From: Psychrobacter sp. NG25
GTDB taxonomy: Bacteria > Pseudomonadota > Gammaproteobacteria > Pseudomonadales > Moraxellaceae
Length of the DNA: 64,000 nt
Reading direction: 5' to 3'
Assembly (NCBI RefSeq): GCF_015234355.1
Contig: NZ_JADGMV010000004.1
Coordinates: 186,001 to 250,000 of the forward strand
Part shown: piece after piece, positions 17,542 to 26,389 of the stretch
Numbering within the stretch: the first letter of the stretch is position 1
Layout: the number at the start of each line of letters is the position of its first letter
Made by a program: the position numbers and the translations under genes
Notes under the pieces: generated by a model
Database searches by the model: none
Told to the model about the DNA's origin: nothing
The model's input: the letters and a program-made list of their open reading frames with translations, nothing else

Positions 17542-20439
17542 TTACAAGTAGTTTTCGATACTTGGGCAAGAACACATTAGGTTCTTATCACCATAAGCGT
17601 CATCGACACGTGCTACGCTTGGCCAGAACTTATGAGCGCGGATATAAGGAAGCGGGAATGCAGCTGTGTCACGGCTGTATGGGTGCGTCCATTCGCCGCT
17701 AGTCACCATAGCAGCAGTATGCGGTGCGTTGACCAATGGGTTGTCTTCTAGCGTCCAACCATTTTCGCCAGCTTTGGCTTGTAACGCTTCAGCTTTGATA
17801 GATTTGAGCGCGCTGATAAAGCGGTCTAGCTCTTCTTTTGACTCAGACTCTGTCGGCTCAATCATCAAAGTGCCAGCAACTGGGAAGCTCATCGTTGGTG
17901 AGTGGAAACCATAATCCATCAAGCGCTTAGCGATATCGCTTTCACTGATGCCAGTATCTTCTTTTAACGGACGAATATCGATGATACATTCGTGAGCGAC
18001 ACGGCCGTTTTTACCTGTATATAGCACAGGGTAGTGGTCTTTTAGTTCAGCGGCCACATAGTTAGCATTTAATAATGCCATCTCAGTCGCTTTTAGCAAG
18101 CCATCACGGCCCATCATGGCGATGTACATCCATGAGATTGGTAAGATACTCGCTGAACCATAAGGCGCTGCCGATACTGCTGAGCAGTCTTTTTGCGCGT
18201 TATGTACAGGGCTTAGCGTATGGTTGGCCATAAATGGTGCTAAATGCGCCTTCATACCGATAGGACCCATACCTGGACCACCGCCGCCATGTGGGATACA
18301 GAAGGTTTTATGCAAGTTCATGTGCAGTACATCTGCGCCGACATCTGCAGGCTGCATCATGCCTACCTGAGCATTCATGTTGGCGCCATCCATATAGACC
18401 TGACCACCGTGATTATGAATAAGGTCACAGATTTTACGGATGCCTTCTTCGAACACACCATGCGTTGATGGGTAAGTGATCATCAAAGCACCTAGACGCG
18501 CGCTATGCTCTTCACATTTAGCAGTCAGGTCATCGATATCAACGTTACCATTGTCATCGGTTTTGACCACGACCACTTTCATGCCCATCATCATGGCAGT
18601 CGCTGGGTTGGTACCATGCGCTGACATGGGAATCAAGCAAACATCACGGTCAGTCTCACCCAATGATTCGTGATAGCGACGGATTGCAAGCAGACCCGCA
18701 TACTCACCAGAAGCACCAGAGTTTGGCTGCATAGACACATCATCGAAACCAGTAATGGCTTTGAGTTGGTCTTGTAAGCTATCAATCATGGCGATATAGC
18801 CAGTGACTTGATCACGTGGTGCAAAAGGATGCACATTGGCGAATTCAGGCCAAGTGATCGGTAGCATTTCACTGGTCGCATTCAATTTCATGGTACAGCT
18901 ACCAAGTGAAATCATGCTACGGTTCATCGCCAAATCTTTGTCTTCAAGCGACTTCAAATAACGCAGCATTTCATGCTCGGTGTGATGCGAGTTGAATACT
19001 GGATGTGTCAAGATATCATCGGTACGTAAGTGTGCACTATCAAGCGATACACTGGCAGCTTCAGGTAGATCATGCGCTTTACTAACAAACAATTGCGTTA
19101 AGACATTAAAGTCTGTTTGATCACTGATTTCACTGAATGAAACGGCTAGTTTGGTATCGCCCAGACGCCATAAGTTATAACCAACATTGTCCGCATTTTC
19201 AAAAATCTGAGTAGCCAGACTTTCTGAACCACAATCAACCACAACGGTATCGAAGAACTGATCATGCACCACGTTTAAGTTGCTGTCGTTAGCACCTTTA
19301 ATTACATCTGCAAAGGCAGTAGCAAATGCATGGATACGCGTGGCGATACGTTTAACACCCGTTGGACCATGGTACACAGCATACATACCTGCCAAGTTGG
19401 CAAGTAATACTTGTGACGTACAGATGTTTGAATTGGCTTTTTCGCGGCGGATATGCTGCTCACGAGTCTGTAGAGCCATACGTAGCGCAGTATTGCCTTG
19501 CGAATCTTTTGATACACCAATGATTCGGCCAGGTGCTGAGCGTTTGGCTTTGTCAGAGAAAGCAAAGTAAGCCGCATGTGGACCACCGAAGCCCATTGGA
19601 ATACCAAAGCGCTGTGTGCTACCCAAAGCCACATCTGCGCCCATATCAGCTGGTGATTTTAGTAGCACCAAGCTCATGATGTCACTAACCACACTGACGT
19701 ACGTTTTATTTTCTTTAACAGCCGCGATAACGTCTGTTAAGTCTTTTACATCACCCTCAACACCGACGTATTGGAATAATGCACCAAAATAATCGCCTGA
19801 TTTAGCAGTTTCAAAATCCCCAACGACCACGTCCCAACCAAAGTACTTGGCACGAGTATTGATGACATCTAATGTTTGTGGATAGACGCGGTCATCAACA
19901 AAAAACTGCATTGATTTGCTTTTGCTCACGCGCTTTGACATCGCCATGGCTTCAGCAGCTGCGGTTGCTTCGTCAAGTAGTGATGCACCAGCCAGTTCAA
20001 GACCTGTTAGATCGATACAAACTTGTTGAAAGTTAAGCAAGGCTTCTAGACGACCTTGAGCAATTTCAGCTTGATAAGGGGTGTAAGCAGTGTACCAACC
20101 TGGATTTTCAAGAACGTTACGCTGAATGACAGCAGGCATACGCACAGGCGAGTAACCTTGACCGATATAGCTCTTCTTAACGGTGATGTCATCTGCCATC
20201 GTACGCAGTTTCGCTAATGCTGCATGCTCGCTCATCGCAACTGGCAAGTCTAACTCTTTGTGCAAACGTACTGGCTCAGGCACGGTATCATTGATAAAGC
20301 TTGCCATGTCTTGATAACCAACAGCACTTAGCAAATCAGCTTGTTTGGTGTCATTTGAACCTAAATGACGGTAGACAAATTCAGCTTCGTTGAATAGTCC
20401 TTGAAAAGTATCAAACGTCGGGTTTTGAGAGATAGTCAT
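17542..20439 (-). CDS. gcvP: Glycine dehydrogenase (P protein of the glycine cleavage system)
   Basis: GcvP decarboxylates glycine and passes the aminomethyl group to lipoylated GcvH. The 965-residue length is that of the single-chain type. Typical stretches are FVYRHLG near the start, the N-terminal half PYQAEIAQGRLEALLNFQ, and the C-terminal half with the PLP lysine in HMNLHKTFCIPHGGGG, preceded by DGANMNAQVG. AAGGA precedes the ATG at 20439. It is the last gene of the gcv cluster and is followed by a strong hairpin. Control by the upstream glycine riboswitch is likely if transcription continues through the cluster. Confidence 0.96.
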   Translation of the reverse strand: MTISQNPTFDTFQGLFNEAEFVYRHLGSNDTKQADLLSAVGYQDMASFINDTVPEPVRLHKELDLPVAMSEHAALAKLRTMADDITVKKSYIGQGYSPVRMPAVIQRNVLENPGWYTAYTPYQAEIAQGRLEALLNFQQVCIDLTGLELAGASLLDEATAAAEAMAMSKRVSKSKSMQFFVDDRVYPQTLDVINTRAKYFGWDVVVGDFETAKSGDYFGALFQYVGVEGDVKDLTDVIAAVKENKTYVSVVSDIMSLVLLKSPADMGADVALGSTQRFGIPMGFGGPHAAYFAFSDKAKRSAPGRIIGVSKDSQGNTALRMALQTREQHIRREKANSNICTSQVLLANLAGMYAVYHGPTGVKRIATRIHAFATAFADVIKGANDSNLNVVHDQFFDTVVVDCGSESLATQIFENADNVGYNLWRLGDTKLAVSFSEISDQTDFNVLTQLFVSKAHDLPEAASVSLDSAHLRTDDILTHPVFNSHHTEHEMLRYLKSLEDKDLAMNRSMISLGSCTMKLNATSEMLPITWPEFANVHPFAPRDQVTGYIAMIDSLQDQLKAITGFDDVSMQPNSGASGEYAGLLAIRRYHESLGETDRDVCLIPMSAHGTNPATAMMMGMKVVVVKTDDNGNVDIDDLTAKCEEHSARLGALMITYPSTHGVFEEGIRKICDLIHNHGGQVYMDGANMNAQVGMMQPADVGADVLHMNLHKTFCIPHGGGGPGMGPIGMKAHLAPFMANHTLSPVHNAQKDCSAVSAAPYGSASILPISWMYIAMMGRDGLLKATEMALLNANYVAAELKDHYPVLYTGKNGRVAHECIIDIRPLKEDTGISESDIAKRLMDYGFHSPTMSFPVAGTLMIEPTESESKEELDRFISALKSIKAEALQAKAGENGWTLEDNPLVNAPHTAAMVTSGEWTHPYSRDTAAFPLPYIRAHKFWPSVARVDDAYGDKNLMCSCPSIENYL

Positions 20440-20505
20440 GATAGTCCTTGATTAAGGGAGTAATAAAGTAGTAAAGAGATTAACTAAAAATAACGGCATG
20501 GTGCA

Positions 20506-21339
20506 TTAGACGTAGTGCACAAACTGGTCTTGATCAAAGCGGTACTGGGTGTCGTAGACACCATTGTCAGCACGCTCGCCAGCACCAATCATCATAATGA
20601 TATGTTGATCATTGTTTAAACCTAATAGTTGCTTCATGGCAGGCTCATCAAAGCCGCCCATTGCACAGCTGTCAAAGCCATGTGCGCGTAGTGCTAGCAT
20701 TAGGTTTTCCGCCGCGAGCGAGGTGTTGTTGGTTGCCCAGTTCTTGGTGTCTTCAAAGGTATAATAAGGCGATTTAATCGGACCTTTCAAGCGTCTGACC
20801 ACTTGAGTTGCGCCCCATTTAGCCGCTGATACCACATTAACTGGACCCCGTAAAAAGTCCAGTGCTACGACTTTGGTATAGTAGTCTTTGACCTTTTTTG
20901 GTACAGGCTTGTCAGGGTATTCACGTAGGATTTGCTGAGCATGACTTTGCCAGATATCAGTACGAGCCACGACCGCAATTAGGCGTGCTGATGTTTTTGC
21001 TGCGTTTTGATTCATGCAGTTCTTTACCGCACGCTTGCGATTATCAACATCATCGATGACATAGAATTCCCACGGCTGTAGATTGCTAGAATTCGGCGCC
21101 AACATGGCCAAACGCAAACAGTCTGCTAATACATCATCAGGTATGGGCGTGTCCGTAAAACGACGAACAGAACGGCGTGATTCAACCACGTCGCGAAACG
21201 CTTGTAGCTGCGGTGTATGAGTAGGCGTTGCAATGTTGTCTTTAAAGTCAGTGTTGGTGCTCATATTAGGATCCATGCTGGGGATTGAGTGATCAACTTG
21301 AGTCGTTATTGAGTGCACTTCTTCAATATCATCTGACAA
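20506..21339 (-). CDS. Nitroreductase family protein inside the gcv cluster
   Basis: An FMN-dependent nitroreductase-fold protein of 277 residues. The family's RRSVRRFTDTPIPDDVL start is near residue 53, followed by APNSSNLQPWEFYV, LRAHGFDSCAMGGF and a C-terminal IGAGER. The physiological substrate is not predictable. The first 25-50 residues are extra; an ATG at 21264 (MSTNTD) is an alternative start because no clear ribosome site precedes 21339. It lies between gcvH and gcvP on the same strand, 66 bases before gcvP, so it is probably cotranscribed with them. Confidence 0.85.
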   Translation of the reverse strand: MSDDIEEVHSITTQVDHSIPSMDPNMSTNTDFKDNIATPTHTPQLQAFRDVVESRRSVRRFTDTPIPDDVLADCLRLAMLAPNSSNLQPWEFYVIDDVDNRKRAVKNCMNQNAAKTSARLIAVVARTDIWQSHAQQILREYPDKPVPKKVKDYYTKVVALDFLRGPVNVVSAAKWGATQVVRRLKGPIKSPYYTFEDTKNWATNNTSLAAENLMLALRAHGFDSCAMGGFDEPAMKQLLGLNNDQHIIMMIGAGERADNGVYDTQYRFDQDQFVHYV

Positions 21340-21526
21340 GTGATTGATACGAATAAATCAAATAGCGGTTGGAAGTAATAAACGGTATGCAGGTTTTGAG
21401 GATAAAGCGTACAGATACCAGCTGCTGCCAGTATCTGCCATCATTCGACTTTTCGATTTAATAAGATGTGATAAATAGTGAACTCTAAACCAAGCGCTGC
21501 TAGTAGATTAGAGTATCGGGCTGATA

Positions 21527-21907
21527 TTACAGCTCGTTTTCGTACTCATCAGCAGTCAGTAATGCTTCGTAGTCAGCAATATTGTCAGGCTTCATTCTAA
21601 AGAACCAACCTTCACCATATGGGTCAGAGTTGATGATTTCAGGATCATCTTCTAGTGCTTCGTTGATTTCCACAACTTCACCTGAGATAGGTGCATAAAC
21701 GTCAGAAGCGGCTTTTACAGATTCAACCACTGAGATCTCGTCATCAACAGCGATGATATCGCCGACGTCTGGTAATTCAACAAATACCACGTCACCCAGT
21801 AGGTCTTGAGCGTGGTCAGTGATACCAACAGTGATAGTGCCGTCGTCTTCTAAGCGTAACCATTCGTGGCTGGCAATGTATTTTAGTTCTGCTGGGATGT
21901 TGCTCAT
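21527..21907 (-). CDS. gcvH: Glycine cleavage system H protein
   Basis: GcvH carries the lipoyl arm that shuttles the aminomethyl group between GcvP, GcvT and the lipoamide dehydrogenase. The 126-residue protein has the start [15 protein letters not shown], the lipoylation lysine in [14 protein letters not shown] (about residue 64) and the C-terminal [11 protein letters not shown] strong AGGAGAG precedes the ATG at 21907. It lies 84 bases after gcvT. Confidence 0.96.
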   Translation of the reverse strand: MSNIPAELKYIASHEWLRLEDDGTITVGITDHAQDLLGDVVFVELPDVGDIIAVDDEISVVESVKAASDVYAPISGEVVEINEALEDDPEIINSDPYGEGWFFRMKPDNIADYEALLTADEYENEL

Positions 21908-21991
21908 GGTCTCTCTCCTACGTGATAGAGGTTAATTAACAAGAATAGTAAAGCTAAATCTAATAGAGGCTAATAATAGAATTTATAAAGC

Positions 21992-23194
21992 CTATGAGTC
22001 AAACTGCTGCTTGCCATTACGGACAAATGGTAGTTTAAGAACGCGTACATCAACGAATTTACCTTTGCCGCGTAGATCAACTTGGACGTTGTCATCATCT
22101 GATACGCTGGCAGGAATACGGGCAATCGCGATTGAGTTTTTGAGGCTAGGGGAGAATGTACCACTGGTAATGATACCAGTTTGCTCATTATCTGTGCCTT
22201 GATTGATGGTCACTGTCATGCCTTCACGCAATACGCCGCGAGTCGTTAGTAGTAGACCCACTTGCTTCATTGCAGTGTTGTAATCTTTTGACTGCTTGCG
22301 TTTGCTAACCATGGCAGCACGGCCGACGAAGTCACGCTCGTCTTTCAATGCCAGTGTCCAGCCCATGTTGCACTCATAAGGGCTAATAGAGTCGTCCATG
22401 TCATGGCCATATAGGTTCATACCGGCTTCCATGCGCAAAGTATCACGTGCACCAAGGCCTGCAGGTCTGATGCCATTGGCTTTTAATTGCTCAAAGAACG
22501 CTGGTGCATCATCGCCATGCATAATGACTTCGACGCCATCTTCACCTGTGTAACCGGTACGCGCGACGAACCAATCTGTGCCTTCGATATCCGTTAAGTC
22601 TGCACCAACGAAAGGCTTGAGTCCTGCTAAGGTATCTGCCCAGCTAGGTTTGGCTTGTGCCAGTTTTTCTACGGCGTTCGGACCTTGAACAGCAATCATC
22701 GCAAGCTCAGGGCGCTCAGTGATGGTAATGTCAAAGCTTTCGGCGACTTTGTGGAACTGTGCCATATCTTTATCGCGAGTGGCAGCATTAGAAACGATAC
22801 GGTATTCAGTGGCTTCTTCATTCATCAAGTAGACGATCAAATCATCGATGACGCCACCTTGCTCATTTAACATACCAGAGTAGAGGGCTTTACCGACAGT
22901 TTTTAGTTTCTCAACATCATTGGCCAGCAGTTTCTGTAGCCATGCTTTTGCATCGCTGCCTTTAATATCAGCCACGACCATATGTGAGACGTCAAACATA
23001 CCTGCATCAGTACGAACGGCTTCATGCTCTTCTATTTGTGAGCCATAATGAATCGGTAATTCCCAACCAGAAAAGTCGACCAGCTTGCCGTCACTGTCGA
23101 CGTGAGACTGATATAGAGGAGTGCGCTGAGGCGCATGATTTTCGGTGTTTTGAGCGTGATTCTCTTGAGAGTGGCTAGCTTGAGTATCGGTCAT
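21992..23194 (-). CDS. gcvT: Aminomethyltransferase (T protein of the glycine cleavage system)
   Basis: GcvT transfers the one-carbon unit to tetrahydrofolate, giving 5,10-methylene-THF and ammonia. Typical elements are [41 protein letters not shown] and [14 protein letters not shown]. The length is 400 residues, with about 28 extra polar, histidine-rich residues at the N-terminus. AAGGA precedes the ATG at 23194. It is the first gene of the cluster and lies directly behind a tandem glycine riboswitch. Confidence 0.95.
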   Translation of the reverse strand: MTDTQASHSQENHAQNTENHAPQRTPLYQSHVDSDGKLVDFSGWELPIHYGSQIEEHEAVRTDAGMFDVSHMVVADIKGSDAKAWLQKLLANDVEKLKTVGKALYSGMLNEQGGVIDDLIVYLMNEEATEYRIVSNAATRDKDMAQFHKVAESFDITITERPELAMIAVQGPNAVEKLAQAKPSWADTLAGLKPFVGADLTDIEGTDWFVARTGYTGEDGVEVIMHGDDAPAFFEQLKANGIRPAGLGARDTLRMEAGMNLYGHDMDDSISPYECNMGWTLALKDERDFVGRAAMVSKRKQSKDYNTAMKQVGLLLTTRGVLREGMTVTINQGTDNEQTGIITSGTFSPSLKNSIAIARIPASVSDDDNVQVDLRGKGKFVDVRVLKLPFVRNGKQQFDS

Positions 23195-23310
23195 AACAAA
23201 TCCTTATGTGTACATCAGTCATACTCAAAAAGTATAGAAACGGATGCGCATTATCATAGTAGTGAGAAGCAACACTGCAAGGCGCAAGTATTACATCAAA
23301 GGGTGGCACA

Positions 23311-23358
23311 AAAAATAAATAGAAAACCGTAGACCAAACAGACGCTGAACGTCGGTTT
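23311..23358 (-). terminator. Possible riboswitch expression-platform hairpin
   Basis: Between the second glycine aptamer and gcvT, CGGTTT at 23353-23358 can pair with AAACCG at 23324-23329 (plus-strand coordinates), enclosing a smaller GACG/CGTC hairpin. On the minus strand the T-rich run of 23311-23323 follows. It would suit a terminator released by glycine, but the stem is weak. Confidence 0.4.
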
Positions 23359-23367
23359 AAGCAATAG

Positions 23368-23505
23368 CCCTATCTGTCCTGTGACCTGAGATTTTCAACA
23401 CGAATCATCATTATGTGGTTTTTAATCTAAACCTGCTATTGATGATAGCGTATTTTCTCCCCTTCGGTGGGTAAAACGTCGTCCGTTTTACCGCTCTCCA
23501 GATTT
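23368..23505 (-). promoter_or_regulatory. Glycine riboswitch, second aptamer
   Basis: Read on the minus strand, this segment contains the family's conserved pieces in order: ATCTGGAGAG, then CACCGAAGGGG, then ATCTCAGGTCACAGGACAGAT. The first and last pieces can pair (ATCTG with CAGAT) as the P1 stem. It lies about 175 bases upstream of gcvT in the sense direction. Glycine binding is expected to switch on expression of the glycine cleavage genes. Confidence 0.9.
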
Positions 23506-23567
23506 GTTATGCCTAATGTTTGAGTTATACACGCTTGATGGCGTTTAACTAAACAATAATGACATGT

Positions 23568-23699
23568 GTTTTTCAGTCCTTTTACCTGAGCGATTGGCAG
23601 GGTAGATGCGCCTTCGGTGGTCGTATAGCAATTATATACATCGTATGACCAATGCGGTTTGATACGAGGCGGATGCTTATAGACTCTCTCCTGAAAAAC
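23568..23699 (-). promoter_or_regulatory. Glycine riboswitch, first aptamer
   Basis: On the minus strand the segment reads GTTTTTCAGGAGAG, then CACCGAAGGCGC, then GCTCAGGTAAAAGGACTG, ending CTGAAAAAC. The two ends form a perfect 9-bp P1 stem. Together with the aptamer at 23368-23505 this makes a tandem glycine riboswitch. The two units are separated by about 62 bases, much longer than the short linker usual in this class. The promoter should lie at higher coordinates, in the AT-rich stretch 23700-23900. Confidence 0.9.
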
Positions 23700-23940
23700 G
23701 CTTTTATTATGAAAGGTTAATACTATTTTTACAAGACATGAACCGCATTAAAGTGGATAATTTTGGCAAAAATGACTTTTTGAGAGGGCAATCAGTACAA
23801 GTATCAATAAATAGACGGTTTTTACGTCTGTGAAATTGTAGGAAATGGGGGGCGATTACTGAGACCAAAACATAAAGCGACTACTGATAATCGCCCAAAA
23901 TATGCTAACCTATGGCGATAGTTTCTGATAGGTTGTTTTT

Positions 23941-24261
23941 ATGCATTGCGATATTTATAAATTTCCAAAACATGACGATATGTACGTCTATATTGCTCGC
24001 CCTGATTATCCAGATGATACCAATGAGATTAGGGATTGGTTGGGTGTTTTGCCCAAAGATTTCCGTGCAGGCTTAGGCCGTAGTAAGTTTGTCATGCATC
24101 TAGATTTGGCAGCTACGCCAACGCTGGCCCGTGTTGATAAAGCAGAGGTATTGGCAAAACTAGAGTCACAAGGCTATTTTGTGCAGATGCCGCCGCAAGA
24201 TGTCATGCGCCGCCAAGCTGAGCTACGTGCCCGTGAATCGCAAGATAATATTTACGACTAG
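23941..24261 (+). CDS. YcgL domain-containing protein
   Basis: This 106-residue protein has the YcgL outline: IYKFPKHDDMYVYIARPD at the start, then LPKDFRAGLG near residue 38 and LDLAATPTLARVD. The ending LESQGYFVQMPP is also typical. The family (DUF709) is widespread in gammaproteobacteria and has no established biochemical role. It is divergent from the gcv leader and 256 bases before the next gene. Confidence 0.85.
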   Translation: MHCDIYKFPKHDDMYVYIARPDYPDDTNEIRDWLGVLPKDFRAGLGRSKFVMHLDLAATPTLARVDKAEVLAKLESQGYFVQMPPQDVMRRQAELRARESQDNIYD

Positions 24262-24517
24262 TGTCCTTATTTTAAGGAAATTGTTGCAAGGTAATTTTAG
24301 ATGAATCCTTGAGACAAGATCCTTAGAAAGTAATCAATAAAACGTTTAGTAAACATTTGGTCACATGCATTTTGGTAGAGAGTCGTGATAAACTAGCGGC
24401 CTATCAAGTGTGCATGTCGATGATGTATTCGTTGTTATTTATGGTAAGGCAGTATCTATTGTCTGCCTGCAAAAACGAAAAGACGCACAATTTATAAACG
24501 CAAATAGTGAAACGCGT

Positions 24518-25162
24518 ATGGACTGGTTAAAAAATATCGTACATCTCTTACCGTTAGAAGCCATCAGTGATATTCTCGGTGAGGTTGCTATTTGGTGGGG
24601 GCAGATGGTCAAAGACGTGCCGCCTGCCGATTTACCAATGTATGCTTACCTTGGCGGTGTCGTTATCGTATTGGTATTATGGTTGTTGGTCGCTCGTATG
24701 CTACCGAAACCGCTAGGCGGTATGAGTTGGATGGTACTGTTTGCTGTTCTATTAGCACCTGGTACTGCCCTAAACGACCCTAGTGTATTGGCACCAGCCA
24801 GCATCAATGTGGTTTATGCCTTTATGATGAAAGACTTTGCTGGCGCGATAGCTAATATGGTACCAATATTAGTAGTATTAGTGGCAGGCTTGTTCGTTGG
24901 TTTTATTTGGCAGCTCATTCGTGGTGCTTTTGAGTCAAGTCTAGACAAAGCACGTAGAAGCAGTGCAGAAGATACGCAAGCGACGATGCAGCTGACAACA
25001 GGCAGTTATTTGGCAGGAAGTACTACGTTGACTGAACAGCCTGATGACACGCTACAGTCTAGCAAAACGCCCTTAGCTGCTAAGGTTGAAACAGATGTCA
25101 GCCTAAAGAAGGATAGTAGCTTAACGAAAAAGTCTAAGATGGATAAATCGGATAAGTTATAA
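24518..25162 (+). CDS. Hypothetical inner-membrane protein, 214 aa
   Basis: No family recognised. From the ATG at 24518 the product has a short amphipathic start, three hydrophobic segments (about residues 43-62, 70-85 and 114-140) and a polar tail of about 65 residues that ends in lysine/serine-rich sequence (KKSKMDKSDKL). A GTG at 24410 would add 36 residues of unconvincing sequence, so the later start is preferred. It is followed by a clear terminator. Function unknown. Confidence 0.6.
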   Translation: MDWLKNIVHLLPLEAISDILGEVAIWWGQMVKDVPPADLPMYAYLGGVVIVLVLWLLVARMLPKPLGGMSWMVLFAVLLAPGTALNDPSVLAPASINVVYAFMMKDFAGAIANMVPILVVLVAGLFVGFIWQLIRGAFESSLDKARRSSAEDTQATMQLTTGSYLAGSTTLTEQPDDTLQSSKTPLAAKVETDVSLKKDSSLTKKSKMDKSDKL

Positions 25163-25230
25163 AGCGGTTGTTAATAGTAAGTGCTTTATAAATAATTCAA
25201 ACCGCTGAAGTAGTCAAATAAGACTTTATA

Positions 25231-25259
25231 AAAAAGACACCTTGCGTGTCTTTTTTTTT
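25231..25259 (+). terminator. Intrinsic terminator
   Basis: A GACAC/GTGTC stem flanked by A- and T-runs (nine T at 25251-25259) ends the transcript of the upstream membrane protein gene. The remaining gap to 25512 is AT-rich and should hold the promoter of the MoxR gene; I see no operator in it. Confidence 0.8.
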
Positions 25260-25512
25260 GAGATTTTTATGTGAGATGCTCTACCTACGATGAGAAAGTT
25301 ATACTATGTTTGTTAATCAACAACTTTATTAATCAATAACTGCAATAATCATGAAGTTTAGCAATCGCGAACGCATGAGTATTTTGGCAATGAACAAGGC
25401 TGTGCTAATCTAAATGATTGTTTATTTTCCATCGATTACTTTTAATAATTTGATGGCTCTTATTTGATAGCCCCTAACAGCCTAAATGTATAACAATAAC
25501 TGAGACTCCATT

Positions 25513-26376
25513 ATGACCATGACTGACAAGACTAAGAAAAGCTTTACTGGCACCAGTAGTTATATTGCTACTGACGATTTACAGCTAGCAGTAAATGCAG
25601 CAATGACGCTACAAAAGCCACTGCTGATCAAAGGTGAGCCGGGTACAGGTAAGACGCTACTGGCAGAAGAGGTGGCAGAGAGTTTAGGTATGCCCCTGAT
25701 TACTTGGCATGTCAAATCGACTACCAAAGCTGAGCAAGGGTTGTACGAGTATGATGCAGTATCACGCTTACGTGATTCACAACTGGGTGACGATAAGGTT
25801 TACGACATTGCCAACTATATCAAACCAGGAAAATTGTGGGATGCATTTACCAGTAAAGAGCGCAGTGTGCTACTGATCGATGAGATTGACAAAGCTGATA
25901 TCGAGTTCCCAAATGATTTGCTGCATGAGCTGGATAAGATGTCATTTTATGTTTATGAAACGGGCGAAACCATTACCGCAGCGCAGCGTCCAGTAGTGAT
26001 TATCACGTCGAATAATGAAAAAGAGTTACCAGATGCATTTTTGCGTCGTTGCTTCTTTCATTATATTGATTTCCCTGAAGAGGAAACCATGCGTCAAATC
26101 ATCGAGGTGCATTTCCCTGATATTCAAGAAAAAATGGTCAATGATGCGCTCGATATCTTTTATAAGCTGCGTAATATTCAAGGTCTCAAAAAGCCACCAT
26201 CAACATCTGAATTGGTCGATTGGTTAACGCTATTGCTTGCTGATGATATGGCACAAGTAGAACTGGAAGAAAACTTGCGTGGTGAAAAGTCTATTCCGCC
26301 ACTATATGGTGCACTGCTTAAAAACGAAGCCGATGTGAGTCTATTACAGCGCTTTGCCAATATGATGCGTCGTTAA
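25513..26376 (+). CDS. MoxR-family AAA+ ATPase
   Basis: A 287-residue AAA+ ATPase with Walker A GEPGTGKT (about residues 41-48), Walker B VLLIDEIDKAD (about 119-129), sensor 1 IITSNNEKELPDAFLRRC with the arginine finger, and a helical lid. It resembles the MoxR/CbbQ class. These ATPases work with von Willebrand factor A proteins as chaperone-like remodellers, often for metal-centre insertion or enzyme activation. The cognate VWA gene lies two genes downstream, with a nuclease-like gene between. The three are tightly packed (13 and 2 bases apart). Confidence 0.9.
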   Translation: MTMTDKTKKSFTGTSSYIATDDLQLAVNAAMTLQKPLLIKGEPGTGKTLLAEEVAESLGMPLITWHVKSTTKAEQGLYEYDAVSRLRDSQLGDDKVYDIANYIKPGKLWDAFTSKERSVLLIDEIDKADIEFPNDLLHELDKMSFYVYETGETITAAQRPVVIITSNNEKELPDAFLRRCFFHYIDFPEEETMRQIIEVHFPDIQEKMVNDALDIFYKLRNIQGLKKPPSTSELVDWLTLLLADDMAQVELEENLRGEKSIPPLYGALLKNEADVSLLQRFANMMRR

Positions 26377-26389
26377 AAGGAAAAGTACA

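Noticed and set aside
19302..19634. Open frames antisense to or out of frame with gcvP
   Set aside because: They are shadows of a strongly coding gene, with no ribosome site or independent features.
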